A stretch of 64,000 nt of DNA from Viridothelium virens. Lineage: Eukaryota; Ascomycota; Dothideomycetes; Trypetheliales; Trypetheliaceae. The position numbers and the translations under genes were made by a program. Below the pieces are notes generated by a model. That model was not told the DNA's origin, searched no databases, and worked only from the letters and a program-made list of their open reading frames with translations. Where the stretch lies: positions 1-64,000 of the forward strand of contig ML991872.1 of the NCBI GenBank assembly GCA_010094025.1. Reading direction: 5' to 3'. How positions within the stretch are numbered: the stretch's first letter is position 1; each line of letters opens with the position of its first letter. Positions 34,994-46,826 of this stretch are shown in pieces.

Positions 34994-35769
34994 GATCTCG
35001 ATGCAGGCTGGTTCGATATTTAGCCATTTCTGTAGCTAATGATCTTGCGCATATGTAGGCATGATCGAATATTCAGGCTGAGAGACTATCCGAAGCGGGT
35101 TGTGAGTAGTGACAGCCCATCACCAAGCTCACAAAGTGACAAGGAGCTTCTCCAAACACTGACAGACAAGTTGAGATCTCCGGTTACCCTAGAGACCGCA
35201 CAAATACGTCATTGTTTGTTTACTACGGCTGAGTGTAAGGACCATTTGCTCTAAGCTGTTGAGAAAAGCTCATACAAACTTCCCATGGCTGCGTACGACT
35301 GACAAAGGGTGAATTGGAGAAATTGACCCCATAGATCTATCCTTCTATCCATGGAGAGAACCGGCTCTGATTTAACCTCAATAATTCCGCGCCGTTGTGG
35401 AGAGTTCCAGAACCAAAAATCTTCATCTCGTCTACAACTACGGTGACGCATACAAGACTTCTGCGAAGCCGCAATGTAGCACCCAGGCGTATCTACACCC
35501 ATCTTCGGCTGTACACATGGCGAATATTTCCTCTCACACGATTTGGAGCCACTAAGCAAAGTGTGCTACAGGTACGAAAAAGGATCCTTACTTCCTTCGA
35601 GGGTACTTTGAATTTAGTAGACCGGGATGTTGTAGCCCAGTTCTGGGCTTGCAGTGTGTATTAACGCCAAGTAAACCACGCTGCGTTTGCTATCCTGCTC
35701 CACATCCAAACTCATTTTCCGGCACTACGACTACAGTCTCCATCTACCCTTCTCTTTTTCGGTCCCGAG
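34994..35769. promoter_or_regulatory. Divergent promoter region TEL2 / UBA3
   Basis: 776 bases between the starts of TEL2 and UBA3. No ORF with recognisable coding features. Pyrimidine-rich sequence (TCTCCATCTACCCTTCTC) lies just upstream of the UBA3 start. Confidence 0.55.
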
Positions 35770-37139
35770 ATGGTGGCTGCAGTAGCAACACCTCCTGTGC
35801 TGAACGACGTCAGCCAGGATCGAGCAAGATGGTCTGCTTCCCCTCAGGATTTGCACGTATTTCGAAATTAACATATCACAGGAAATACCTCGATAACATC
35901 CTCACCCGCCGCGGTCCCTTCACCGACGAACAATGCAACCCCGGCCCAGACCTCATTGAGACTCTCTCCAAAGCTAAAGTCCTTGTCATCGGCGCGGGCG
36001 GGCTCGGCTGCGAAATCCTCAAGAATCTCGCCCTCTCCGGCTTCAAAGATATCCATGTCATCGACATGGACACAATCGACGTTTCGAACCTAAACCGTCA
36101 GTTCCTTTTCCGCGCGGCTGATGTGGGCAAGCCGAAGGCATCGGTGGCCGCCGCCTTCGTGGAGCGTCGCGTCAAGGGTGTGAGCATCACATCGCACTGT
36201 GGCAAGATCCAGGATATGGACGAAGAATACTACAAGCAGTTCCAGGTGGTCATCTGCGGACTGGACAGCATCGAGGCGCGTCGTTGGATCAATGCTACTC
36301 TGGTGGGCATGGTGGATATGGACGATCCGGACAGCTTGAAGCCTATGGTGGACGGTGGGACGGAAGGGTTCAAGGGTCAGGCTCGTGTCATTTTCCCGTC
36401 CATGACCTCCTGCTTCGAATGCCAGCTCGACATGCATGCGCCTCGTGCGGCGGTGCCGCTCTGTACACTTGCGACGATTCCGCGCCAGCCGCAGCATTGT
36501 ATTGAATGGGCACATATTATTGCGTGGGAGGCAGAACGAAAGGAAGATATTCTCGATACCGATGATCCAGCGCATATCACTTGGCTATACGAGAAGGCCA
36601 ACGCACGCGCGGCCGAATTTGGCATTGCCGGTGTTACGTATAGTATGACGCAAGGAGTGGTCAAGAATATCATACCTGCGATCGCGAGCACTAATGCTAT
36701 CATTGCGGCTGCGTGTTGTAACGAGGCCTTCAAGATTGTCACGAACGGTATTGCGTCTTACATGGGGTTGGAGAACAACTACATGATGTACACCGGAGAT
36801 GGCGACAGTGGTGTGTACACTTACACGTTCCTGCACGAGAAAAAGGATGACTGCCCAGTTTGTGGGAATCTGGCAAGGAATATGGAAATCAACTCAGAGC
36901 TCACTTTGGAGGAATTCATTGAGGGCTTGGCTGAACGACCAGAGGCACAGTTAAAGAAGCCGACAATCCGCACCGAGGAGAAGAGTCTATATTACCAAGC
37001 TCCTCCGGCTCTCGAGGAACAGACAAGACCGAATTTGAAGAGGAAGATTAAGGAATTGCTGGAGGACGGGGAGGAGATTGCAGTGTCGGATCCAGCATTC
37101 CAGATCGATTTCAAGTTCAAGATGGTATTCAGTTCATGA
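35770..37139 (+). CDS. UBA3: NEDD8-activating enzyme E1 catalytic subunit
   Basis: Two exons (35770-35831, 35882-37139) with a 50-base intron give 439 aa. The first exon is MVAAVATPPVLNDVSQDRAR, and splicing recreates RWKYLDNILTRRGPFT, the expected family start. The ThiF-type adenylation domain shows VIGAGGLGCEILKNLALSGF (nucleotide loop), IDMDTIDVSNLNRQFLF, and GGTEGFKGQARV. The active-site Cys is in PLCTLATIP. Zn-binding Cys pairs occur in SCFECQ and DDCPVCGN. Uba3 pairs with Ula1 (APP-BP1), activates NEDD8/Rub1 and passes it to Ubc12 for cullin modification. The C-terminal ubiquitin-fold domain is short and ends KFKMVFSS; a further intron near the end is possible but not needed. Confidence 0.94.
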
Positions 37140-37589
37140 TCAAGCGAAGGAAAGAGGATCCCTAAGCCCGGGCTTTGTATGCTCGTGCGTGTTGCTGCTT
37201 CATTGCATAGCGGACGGGCGTTGGAGGGTGGACTGTACCTTCGCGCAAAATGGGTAGACGAGAATACGTGGTTACGAGGAACGCCGTAGACCAAGCTCTC
37301 AGTGAAGCGTAACTAGAATGCTTGGTTCCACTAATGATCACGAATATACTGAATACTAAAAGCTTCATCGCGTCTAATAATTTCTCCAACACGACAATCC
37401 TGAGCTGCCAAAGCTTTCGCGATCTGTAGTACTCACTACATCCTCAACGATCTGCCTTATTCATGGTTATTTGAACCTACCTCCAAGTATTAGGTAATCT
37501 TCAGTAACCAAAAGTGGCGTCTGATTGCCTCGCAGGTCATTCACCAGCTAACTTGTAGCATCTGGTGTGCTAGGCCCACCTGTAAGGCA
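37140..37589. other. Intergenic region between UBA3 and the amidase gene
   Basis: 450 bases with no supported ORF. If the amidase has another 5' exon, it would lie here, because the N-terminus of that gene is not well defined. Confidence 0.4.
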
Positions 37590-39857
37590 ATGACCATCGA
37601 CAAACGGCCAGGCCCTAGTGCTATTGAAACGAAAGAATACGCAATCCTTGTTCAACATTCAGCCTCGAATACTACCGAGATGGAAGCTCTTGCGTAGCCC
37701 GAAGCTCGAACAGAGAAAATCAGATTCCTCGATGTTGGAGAGGACCGCTTTGTTGCATGGCCGATTGCAAAGACGGATTTGTTGCCTAAGCGAGATCAGC
37801 CATTCTATATTACTATCATACCAGTTGGATCGCAGGACGCGGTTGACGAAGACAATTTGCAGAAGTGCCTCCGGAGCGACGACGTGATCAAGCATGAATT
37901 CCTCAAGTTCTCACTTTTTGTGGCGTCGTCATCGTCCACCAAGAAACCTACTCTCACTCTAGGCTGTCAAGCGCTTTTGCGATCTTGGAGATGTCAGTGG
38001 ACTTGTCAGAATAGTTCTGACGGGCTTGCTGGACCTTTCGTGGTATATGGGAAAGAAGTCTGGCAGATTTGCAGACTCTACGATGATCACCGAGGCGCGT
38101 TCCTTTGTTCCGTCAGGAACAATCGTGTACCAGGGTAGTCTTCTTTTGGGGGCTTTCCCTGTCGAAATGGTCGTGACTGATTCGTTAACAGCAAATTCGA
38201 TCTGCTGAACGATGGGAAGCATGATTGGGCGTGCTGCTCCGTCGCCGTACCCTCAAGATTGGCACATCATTTTTCTAGGTCTTGCTTATCAGGTGTTCGC
38301 GTCGCAATTAAAGACGTCTTCGATATCAATGGACTGCGAACATCTAATGGCAGCCGCGCCTATCTTGATCTGTATCCCCCAGCTCAATCTACTGCAGCCT
38401 CGATTTTCAAAATCATCGAGGGTGGAGCTTGGATCCTTGGAAAGACTCGATTAAGCTCTTTCCTCTCTAGAGAAGAACCCTCCGAATCAGTGGATTTCCA
38501 AACAGCTTGGAATCCGCGCGCAGATGGCTATCAAGGGCCAGGAGGCAGTAGTAGTGGCAGTGCGGTCGCCGTGGCTGCTTACGACTGGGTAGACATAGCG
38601 ATTGGTACGGACAGTGGGACTTCTCGTATTCGAAGCTAATATCGGTTGATTTTGCTGATATCCATAAGCGAATGGGAGTATTCGGAGGCCATCACAATGT
38701 AATGGGTGCCTTGGCCTACGACTAAGCCGGGGAATTTTCTCGTCAGAAGGAATGTTCACCGTATTCCCGTAAGCTGTCCAAACGTCCGACGCAATGATAT
38801 GGGTTGACTTGATAGACTTTTTGACGTACCTGGTCTCTTTTCAAGAGACTTAGACAAACTGGTATCTTTCGCAGAAGGATGGTATGCTCACGTTCAATGT
38901 GACAATAGAATAGACGTGCGTGTACCGTCTTCATTTTGCACAGCTATGCTAATGCTACCAGGGTTTACCTCTCTCTATTGTAGCGCCTGAAGATTTTGCT
39001 CCACCTGGAGACTCCCCTCAGAAGCGAGTAGTCCAGCAGATCGTAACGGATTTCGAGGCCTATCTGGGGATTGATTCTCGCAAGCTTAGTATCAGTGCTC
39101 TATGGGAGCAAACCCCTCCAGTGGAAGCTGGCAAAGAAAGCTTACATTCTTATCTTAAAGATTGCGCTGCTAGCACTTTTTTGTACGCTAACTATCACAG
39201 TACAGCTGATTTCCGAAATGCGTACTACCGCAAATTCCAAAAGAAACCTTTTGTCAGCCCTTTCGTACGCTGGCGTTGGTAACCGTCCTTGCTTCAATGA
39301 CCAGTCGATTCGCGTGCTAACAGATTCTAGGAATATTGGAGCATCTATCTCTAAGGAAGAACACGAGGAGGGGCTGCATCGTTTGGAAGTCTACAAGCGC
39401 TGGTTTCTAGACCGTGGAATGGAAGTAGGAAAGAAGAACACGCTCGTGATTATGCAAAGCGAAGACGTAAAGCCGAATTATCGCGACGATCAGCATCCGT
39501 ACGAGCCTTTGAGAGAAAAGTTCTTTGCCACGAAACTAATGCTCAGCAGTGACTACTATATACAGCCTGCCTGGAACCCATGGTGGGTCTCGTCCATTCT
39601 TGGGGCCCCTGAGGTTGTTATCCCAGCAGGACAAATTCCGTACAAATCTCGAATAACCGAAACCATCGAACAATTACCGGTAGTTGCATCTATTATGGGC
39701 GAGCCTAGTACGTGTACCGTATGTGGCGATTGACGAGTTACGGCTAATCTACCACTCAGAATCTGATCTGAGCTTCTTGAAGTTCGTGCAGGATTTTCTG
39801 CGTGGTTCGGGACGGCCACTGATGGTAGAAACTGGGCGTCAAATGTTCAGAGAGTAA
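37590..39857 (+). CDS. Amidase-signature enzyme with Arp1-type N-terminal domain; N-terminal frame disturbed
   Basis: The catalytic part reads cleanly through short introns at 38135-38191, 38614-38668, 38769-38815, 38892-38961, 39279-39330 and 39708-39759. The amidase triad is present: Lys in GVRVAIKDVF, the cis-Ser in GPGGSSSGSA, and the nucleophile Ser in GTDTNGSIRRP. The C-terminal part (NTLVIMQSEDVKPNYRDD, GAPEVVIPAGQ) is typical of fungal amidases. The N-terminal ~170 residues match the scytalone-dehydratase-like Arp1 domain found on these enzymes (KIRFLDVGEDRFVAWPIAK, LYDDHRGAFL). In that part the frame from the ATG at 37590 meets a TAG at 37695-37697 and shifts near 38020, and an intron at about 37920-37962 is tentative. 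It is either a young pseudogene or wrongly resolved at the 5' end. It hydrolyses amides, substrate unknown. Confidence 0.7.
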
Positions 39858-40497
39858 TAGCGAATTCTTTGCAATTAATTATTAGTAAACTACCGATTAG
39901 GAAACTCTCCTACCCCCGGATGGTACTGGACTGGAGACGCGTTGGTGGGGCAGTGGGGTTTGTTGTTTTGGTCTTGCGAGTCCTCGGACTCGGAGTTCGG
40001 AAGGAATTAGGAACGGACTTAGCGATGAGAGCTTCGGCCACATCGCCTGTCTTTGCTTTTGGCTGACACCTCTCTGCCTTCTTGCCTCGAGTCTTTACAA
40101 GCTGCGTCGATTCAGTAAGCCTGGAGGCCCGCTTAGCGGCAGGACACGATGAAGGCATCCCGAAGGCGCTCATGTGGAGCATTTCTTAAGGTACGCGTAC
40201 GCTCCTTGATTACTAAGGTACCAATCAATCTGCATATTTTCAGTCTGACTATCATCCTTTCGGTTCTTTAATGAGCCTCGAACATGTACAAGTCAAATTA
40301 TGATCGAGCTACTTCCGACACATCTTGGAGACGGGGCTCTGGGATTGCTCCCGCATTCCGAGGTCGGGACGGCACGCCATTCGATAGCGCTACTTTAGCT
40401 CTTATTGAATGGACATGTTCGTCGATGCATCCCATACTGTGAATCCAAAGCAAGAAAGGCATTCTCAACCTAGCTCCGAGCTCATACCCCGGTAATA
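39858..40497. other. Intergenic region between the amidase and the regulator gene
   Basis: 640 bases. The ORFs seen (90 codons or fewer) have biased composition and no family. It is presumably the promoter of the Zn2Cys6 gene. Confidence 0.4.
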
Positions 40498-42634
40498 ATG
40501 TCCTCAAATCCGCTGCTGCAGAAGCCTGGTCCACCACGGAGGAAGAGATACAAGGCTTCTATCGCGTGCACCGTATGCCGAAGTCGCAAACTGAAATGCG
40601 ACGGTCTTCGTCCAGGTACCGGGGCTACATCTCTCTAAAGCCTGTAGTCGGCTGACATGCGCATCCATCAGCATGTAGCAGGTGTCAGAAGAAAGACAGT
40701 CTTCGAGAAGCTTGCACATACACATCTGCCAATGAAAGCCAACATAGCCATGCTCCCGCAAATACTGGACCATCGCGCCTTCCATCTATCACCGTTGGGT
40801 CAACCAAATTGAGCGCGGAAGAACCAGATGTAACCGAAGTGCAAGACGATCCAGTTGACGATTACCCAGGCCAGTTTGCCTGTAAGGTCAAGCAAGTTAT
40901 CGACGCGCGACTCGGGCTTCCAGCTGCGACAAATCAGTGCCCGATACCCATGGTAGATGCCCCGTTGTTTGGAACGCTTTCTCGCCGGCAGAATGCCGAT
41001 GGCAGAGTGGACAATGTGTTGCCACCGCGCAACCATGCTGACCACTTGGTGAATCGCTACTGGCGATACATCGACCCTCTAGAGCACATTCTGGACCAGG
41101 AACGCTTCTCTTGTTCCTACCAAACTCTCTTTGCTGGTGGTGAGCTTGATTGCAACGAGGACATCTTTATTAGCATTCTTAATGCTATATTTGCCCTGTC
41201 TACTCAGCTCGAAGAATCCGTTCTGTCAGAACAAAGAGATCAGGCAAGTAATACATTCTTCCAACGAGCGTGGACTTTGCTTCGTCCAGAGACCATTCTC
41301 TGGGAACCTGGGTCGCTTGAAATCGTCCAATGCCTGCTTCTGATGAGTCACTATCTACAATGCACGAAGAATCTACATCAAACTTGGATGGCAGTGGGTT
41401 CAGCTGTACGCATAGCTCAGAGTCTTGATCTTCATATGCCCGATAAGTTCTCATCCAGCTCTCTTAATATTGATAGTTCTTTGAGACGACATGTGTGGCA
41501 GCGTTGCGTTTTTAGGGACAGGTAGGGAAGCGCGTAATTATTTCAATCCATCACATCATCTCTACTAATCCAGGCCCAGGTGCTTTTCCTGGGTGCTACG
41601 ACGAACGTCAGTAGTACCGATGGCCGCCTTGTCTCCTTCGATCAACTCGCTCCGTAATGGCGGTGATCGGACCGGTTGCTGCGATGAAAGTATTGAGCAT
41701 TATTCCGTCAAGATGCTGGAACTTAATGAACTTCTAGGTCTCATAACGCTTTCACAGGTCCCATCCCGCAGCAGGCTTGCAGAGGACCTGGGTCTGCCAC
41801 GCTTGTACCACATTGCCGACCTGAGCGCTTCACTGCAAATCGATGGATGTCTTAGTAAATGGGAGAAGAGTCTTCCGCCACCCGCGCAACTTGATCCTGT
41901 TCAAGACGACCCCGACAATGGTCTTAGTAGGCAGAGAATTTTGCTTCGTCTCCAGTAAGTGCAATCAGAAGCACCCAAGAGTCGCAGAACAATGGAGCGT
42001 GTCTATCTGCCTAGGAGGATGTCGTGTTTCTACGCAACAACCGGCTAATTCGTTCTGTCACCCTAGGCTTGCACACGCTCGAGTTCTTCTCTTCAGACCA
42101 ATGCTCACCCGTTTCTGTCTGTCCGATAGCCAAGCAGGGAGAGGCTTTGTGCTGGTCGAGCAAGGCCTGGGGGACCGCGTTTTACGAGAGTGCGCCACAA
42201 TTTGCGTGGAGAATTCTCAGAGAATTATTGCTCTCATTTATGAGAACTGTCAGCTGGACGCATCCATCGGGATCCTACCTTGGTGGTACCGCGTCTTCTA
42301 TCTTCATGTCGCGTCGCAGCTGTTGATTGCAGCCATGCTCCGACCTGATATGTTCAGAGCTATGGTTTTGGAGTCCTGGAGCAAGGCAATGTCGGCACTC
42401 AGTGCTCACGAGCATCTGAGTTCAGCTGTCCAGAGCGGCATATCGTCCTTGAAAGCAATGTGGCAGAAAGTCGCGGACATCCACTGTTCGGGAACCAATC
42501 AAGATCCTGGGGTGGAGGGACTTTCCAATACATCCTTCCAGGATATCTTCCAGAACTTGAGGTTCGATGCTGGAGACCCATTCTTTGGTATGGAAGACAC
42601 GTTTGTGACGGGCAATATTGATTGGGTTCGATGA
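40498..42634 (+). CDS. Zn2Cys6 fungal transcription factor
   Basis: Four exons (40498-40615, 40672-41521, 41574-41954, 42067-42634) with introns of 56, 52 and 112 bases give about 638 aa. The start is the ATG at 40498. The binuclear cluster is split by intron 1: CTVCRSRKLKCDGLRP joins to ACSRCQKKDSLREACTY, giving all six Cys with normal spacing. A fungal-specific regulatory domain follows (FISILNAIFALSTQLEES, ETILWEPGSLEIVQCLLLMSHYL, AVGSAVRIAQSLDLH, RRHVWQRCVFRDR). The C-terminal helices include LAHARVLLFRPML and WWYRVFYLHVASQLLIAAML. It lies between the amidase and a cupin/MFS pair and is the likely pathway regulator of that group. The gene is intact. Confidence 0.92.
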
Positions 42635-43337
42635 GTCAATTACATAACCATGAAATGTGTAACTGGAATATGAGGGATTGATATAAAAAATGTCGGTGCT
42701 ATCAGATGTGGCCGAGTTTGGTCGTCCTGGGAGTTTCCCAATAATGACAACTTATCGGACAGTAAATGTGTGCTAATCAGGTCATCGGATAAGAAAGGGC
42801 AGCGACTTTCTAAACGCCCCATTCAAACTTTATAGAATCTGGGAAGTCTCAAGCAGGATCTTGAGCCTTGTACGCCTGGCCGACATCTCTTGCGCCGCGG
42901 TCCGGCCCACCCATGTGACCATGTCCCGTTTCTATCTCCTAACGGTTTACCTTTGACCTCCGCGTCACATACTATACTTTAATATATTTTTTAATTTTCT
43001 CAAGTACTCCTCGGGGTCTTGAGAAAAGTAAAAAATTTATAAAGTTGAGAAGCCATGTGACGAAGTTGTAGGATACTAGTCGATAGCTGTTTATTGCAGT
43101 AGATTAGCAGGAGATAGACGCTAATTATAAGCAGTAAGAGACACGAGCGACGTACGTGCTCGGGTGTGCTCTATCCAGATCCCCCTGTCCTAAGGCGAGA
43201 CGGTACAACTGAAATTCAGGATCGATTTGAATCCAGCCTTTGGTCTGCAAACAGGCTGGATTTGAAAAATAGGGGATGGCAATTTGACTGGTGTCTAGCT
43301 TTCATAGGATACACTACGGTCCATTGTCGAGCTTACG
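42635..43337. other. Intergenic region with AT-rich stretch and hairpin
   Basis: 703 bases between the convergent regulator and cupin genes. It contains an AT-rich run near 42975-43000 and a perfect 10-base inverted repeat at 42995-43027. No ORF is supported. Confidence 0.5.
42995..43027. repeat. Perfect 10-base inverted repeat (hairpin)
   Basis: TTTTCTCAAG and CTTGAGAAAA are separated by 13 bases. The position between two convergent genes fits a 3' end or transcription-termination structure, or the footprint of a small element. I cannot choose between these. Confidence 0.75.
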
Positions 43338-43877
43338 CTAAGTTTTCCTGACCCCCGTCGCACCAAGTGTCTGATTCCCAACCTGTACCTCCTGGCATTC
43401 GGTCATGACAGCAATCATGCGCGTCCATTTATTTAGTGAAGGATTGTACCACGCGTGCTTTGTAGAGCGCTGGATCGTCACCTCCCCAGGCTTGACCATC
43501 CTCTTCTCACCGCTATCCAGCGTGAGCTCGATCTCACCCTCGAGCTGAATGACAATGTCGAGGCTGATGGTTCGGTGCATGGGACTCGCAGCTTGTGGTG
43601 GAGTATCGATGAACCATACCGCCCCAACTCCGCCGGAGGGCACAAGGGGCGGGAGGTTGGTAAGCGCAGCCTGGTAGGCTTCAAGGTCGGTTTGATTGGT
43701 TAACTGTGCAGGCGACTTCGGATTAAGATAGCCGAGCCGCACGAGAGCTCCACCCAGGTCGGATCCGACGGGAACAAGAGGCGGAATGGCATTAGAGAAG
43801 GTGGAGATGGCATTGTCATCATTGTCTGTGATGTAGCGGGTGGGATCTGGGAGAGGCGGTGCAGCGGAGTAGGCCAT
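43338..43877 (-). CDS. Small cupin-domain protein
   Basis: Single exon, 179 aa from the ATG at 43877 (MAYSAAPPLPDP). A longer frame extends upstream, but the internal Met starts the conserved part. The cupin barrel shows VWFIDTPPQAASPMHRT, then SLDIVIQLEGEIELTLDSGE and MVKPGEVTIQRSTKHAWYNP, matching cupin motifs 1 and 2, with His residues in PMHRT and KHAWYN and the Glu/Gly pattern of a metal site. Proteins of this type often sit in fungal catabolic or secondary-metabolite clusters as small isomerases, dioxygenase-like enzymes or helpers. The exact reaction cannot be read. It is neighboured by the Zn2Cys6 regulator and an MFS transporter. Confidence 0.85.
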   Translation of the reverse strand: MAYSAAPPLPDPTRYITDNDDNAISTFSNAIPPLVPVGSDLGGALVRLGYLNPKSPAQLTNQTDLEAYQAALTNLPPLVPSGGVGAVWFIDTPPQAASPMHRTISLDIVIQLEGEIELTLDSGEKRMVKPGEVTIQRSTKHAWYNPSLNKWTRMIAVMTECQEVQVGNQTLGATGVRKT

Positions 43878-45209
43878 TGTCGATAGTTCGCTAAGCTGAC
43901 TGAGAGGCGAAAGAATATGCCCGTGGGTAATGCTCAAGTATGGGAAATGAAGATAAGACTGTCGAAAGTACACATTTTAAAAAGAACAATGACGGGCTAA
44001 TGTGTGCATACTGGCTACCTTATTCCTTGCTCTGCTGACCTGCAGGTCATTGCATGCAGAACTACCAGGCCCTTGTGCATCACTCTCCACCTTATGGAAC
44101 CAACCGTGCAACATACACCCAGTAATATGCCATTCCGTCCCCGCTGTTCAGCGGCGTTCTTTCCGAGGGCTCGGGACGGAATATCCGAGGGCGAGTTTGG
44201 AGCTTTCCGCACAGACGCAACCGTGAACCCCTCTTGGCTTCTATTAGGATGCGTTGAATAGGATAGGACTTTGAATCTTCCTCTGACCTCTTGCAGCGAC
44301 TTGCATGCTTTGCCTGCCGTGCCGCCCAGCGGCATTTCCCTGCATCAAGCAAGATGTACTCAGCCTCACCAGGCTCAGTGAGCATCATTGTACCAACCGC
44401 AACATGCGCATGCTGTCTCGATTTCCTTTTTGGAAGAATGAAACACCGATTAATAGTTATTCCCGCGAACTCCTCGGAACCCGCGGGTAACTTTCCAGCG
44501 AGTCATTCCCCACCAAAAGGGCAATGCAAGTATTCAAAGCAGAAATGCAGGACCTAGGCAATATGAATATTTTTGCAATGGATAAATGCTGATCCCTGGT
44601 GTTGATGATGCTCTTACAAATCGATAGTTACGTGTGTGAGATGCAAAAGCTGTGTCGTCGTCGTTGTCGTCGTCGTTCACAGGATTCGCGGACCCCCGCC
44701 CTACACCCCTGCCCTGCCCTAGATTATGTAATTATCTTCCCTACTATATCTAAGGCATGGATTAGCAAAGCGCCATCTAAGACCTAGGGCGGTACGTGAA
44801 GCTTGGCATTTTAAACAAAAAATTATCGAACAAGGCTTAGAAGGTACCCATATACATGCAAGACAGCGGATGTACAAATTAAGAGACAGTTCCTAATGTT
44901 TACACACAGAGTATTTTCGTGTGGCTTTAGTAAAGATAGGTCATTCAATTTCGTCTTTCCATTGGGTACTCAGAGCTCAAATTCAGGAGAAACTCGAAGC
45001 ATTACCATACGATCGACACGCATGAGGCTAAGAAATCATGATTGACAAGTTTATTCTACAAACATAATCCATCTGACAGGAAGAGATAAAATTCGCTCTA
45101 CCTGCAACACTGCTTCTCTTCCAGTTCAGCAAGAGGTGACCCAGGCAGAGGAGCGTCGTCCCTCGTGACTAGTAATACTTCGGCCTCGCTCGATTGAGTA
45201 GGTAAATGC
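43878..45209. other. Intergenic region between cupin and MFS genes
   Basis: 1.3 kb. It contains a GTC microsatellite at 44654-44677. ORFs up to 106 codons lie on both strands without family features, and I see no gene. Confidence 0.45.
44654..44677. repeat. Imperfect GTC microsatellite
   Basis: GTC units repeat over 24 bases with one interruption (GTCGTCGTCGTTGTCGTCG...). Confidence 0.8.
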
Positions 45210-46826
45210 CTAGGTACCTAGTGCCGAACTCACTTTCGAAGTACTGGAGTCGACGTCTTCAGCTGCAGCCTCACGTTTCGCTTGCATCTCATACATGAGG
45301 ACTGTAGCCTCATGGGAGTATCTACACCTCAACCGAATTTGTGGCCCTAGTCGATACATAACAAACGGAAAGGGCAAACACGCCACCGTCAGAAACCCAC
45401 TGATAGAACTGCCCCAATGAATGCCTAAACTATCGAACATCTGGGTGGTGAACATGGGGAATGCCGCACCGATACAAGCTCTCATGATCGATCCGGCAGC
45501 CAAAACGGACGCCGCATAGATTTTGTAGGAATCTAGGAGGTATAGAATGATGGAAATGAAGACTAGGACGCAGCCAAATCCAAAGAAGACAGTGAGAATG
45601 ACGCTGACAGCCCAGTGGATAGAGGGAGAGTTAGTCCAGGCAAAGCCAAACATGCCGATTGGTAAAACGATAGCACCAATCATACAGGGAGGTAAACGAG
45701 ATTCCGGGGTTGCCTGTTTCCCTAGTTTCTGGCAGCGGCGTCGGTCATCAAAGTTGATGTATACCAGAGCCAGAAGCATGCCAACTGCAAGACCAAGAAA
45801 TGGAAGACTTCCTACTCCAGCATTCCAACCTCGATTCATCTCGTAGACTATAGGGAAAGCTGGCAGAAACATGTAGATTGTGCCGTATAAAATGGATAGG
45901 TAGATGGAAGCGATCAGTACGATAGGCTCCCAGAAGAGCAATACCCATGGTCGTTTGAGTGTCTTGCCAAAGACCTGGGAAGCCTCCATCCGATCCTTAT
46001 TCTTCTCAAGCACGCTGATATATACTTTCCCAGTCTGTCGAGAGAGATGCTTTGCAGTCTTCTGCAACAGTATTGGCCCGTATGTCTCTGGCAGCACAAT
46101 GATTCCCACAATCCACACAATGCCAATGAAGATGCAGCAGATGCCTTGGACCCATCTCCAGCCCACTGTGATGGTGACAAAGCCACCCATGACCGGACCA
46201 AGAACAGGACCCATGAATGGTGCTGTGGCAAAGATGGAGGAAGCAAGACCAAGCTTGGAAGGGTGAAAAAGGTCGGCAATCACCCCACCAGCGTTTGTTA
46301 GTGGTGATGCACCAAACATACCGCCCAGGAAGCGAAACACCAACAGAGACGCAATATTCTTGCAACCAGCCGCTGCGCCGATGAAGGCTACCATGGGCCC
46401 AAGTGTAACAATGTATAAAATCTGTCGTCCATACAACTCAGATAGTGGGGCCCACAAGGCCGGTCCGACCGCAAATCCAAGCACGAATAGCGCAATACCG
46501 CTGGCAAACAGCTCGCTGCTGGCATGGAACTCGCTGATGATTTGTTCTCCAGACTCGGAATATGCCGAGGACGTCAGCGTAGCAGCAAAGACGGACAAGG
46601 TGACAATAGAGGTGATGAGCCATTTGCGCCATGATGGGAAGTTCAAAGGATTACGAGGGTCTTGGTGGAGGAACTCGACAATGTATGGATCAGAAATTGT
46701 GCCTGAACCATTGTAGGGAGATTGAGGCTCCAAACCATGGGCATCAATGTGTCTGTTGTTCGTTTGTTCGTTCATTGCTTCGACCGAGTCTGTCATAGCT
46801 GCAAAAGCTACAGAGACTGAACTCAA
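45210..46826 (-). CDS. MFS drug/polyamine-type transporter (DHA1)
   Basis: Single exon, 538 aa, with 12 predicted helices. The soluble N-terminus ends in NPLNFPSWRKWLIT, the typical lead into helix 1 of the fungal DHA1 group (Flu1/Tpo-like). The MFS motif A is LSELYGRQ. Antiporter motif C is MGPVLGPVMGGF in helix 5. LLFWEPIVLIASIYLSILYG opens the second half. The C-terminal tail is cytoplasmic and charged. An alternative start is the Met 10 residues in (MTDSVEAMNEQ). It lies next to the cupin and Zn2Cys6 genes and may export the substrate or product handled by the cluster, which is inference. Confidence 0.9.
   Translation of the reverse strand: MSSVSVAFAAMTDSVEAMNEQTNNRHIDAHGLEPQSPYNGSGTISDPYIVEFLHQDPRNPLNFPSWRKWLITSIVTLSVFAATLTSSAYSESGEQIISEFHASSELFASGIALFVLGFAVGPALWAPLSELYGRQILYIVTLGPMVAFIGAAAGCKNIASLLVFRFLGGMFGASPLTNAGGVIADLFHPSKLGLASSIFATAPFMGPVLGPVMGGFVTITVGWRWVQGICCIFIGIVWIVGIIVLPETYGPILLQKTAKHLSRQTGKVYISVLEKNKDRMEASQVFGKTLKRPWVLLFWEPIVLIASIYLSILYGTIYMFLPAFPIVYEMNRGWNAGVGSLPFLGLAVGMLLALVYINFDDRRRCQKLGKQATPESRLPPCMIGAIVLPIGMFGFAWTNSPSIHWAVSVILTVFFGFGCVLVFISIILYLLDSYKIYAASVLAAGSIMRACIGAAFPMFTTQMFDSLGIHWGSSISGFLTVACLPFPFVMYRLGPQIRLRCRYSHEATVLMYEMQAKREAAAEDVDSSTSKVSSALGT

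Noticed and set aside
36090-36575. 161-codon minus-strand ORF
   Set aside because: Antisense shadow of the UBA3 catalytic region.
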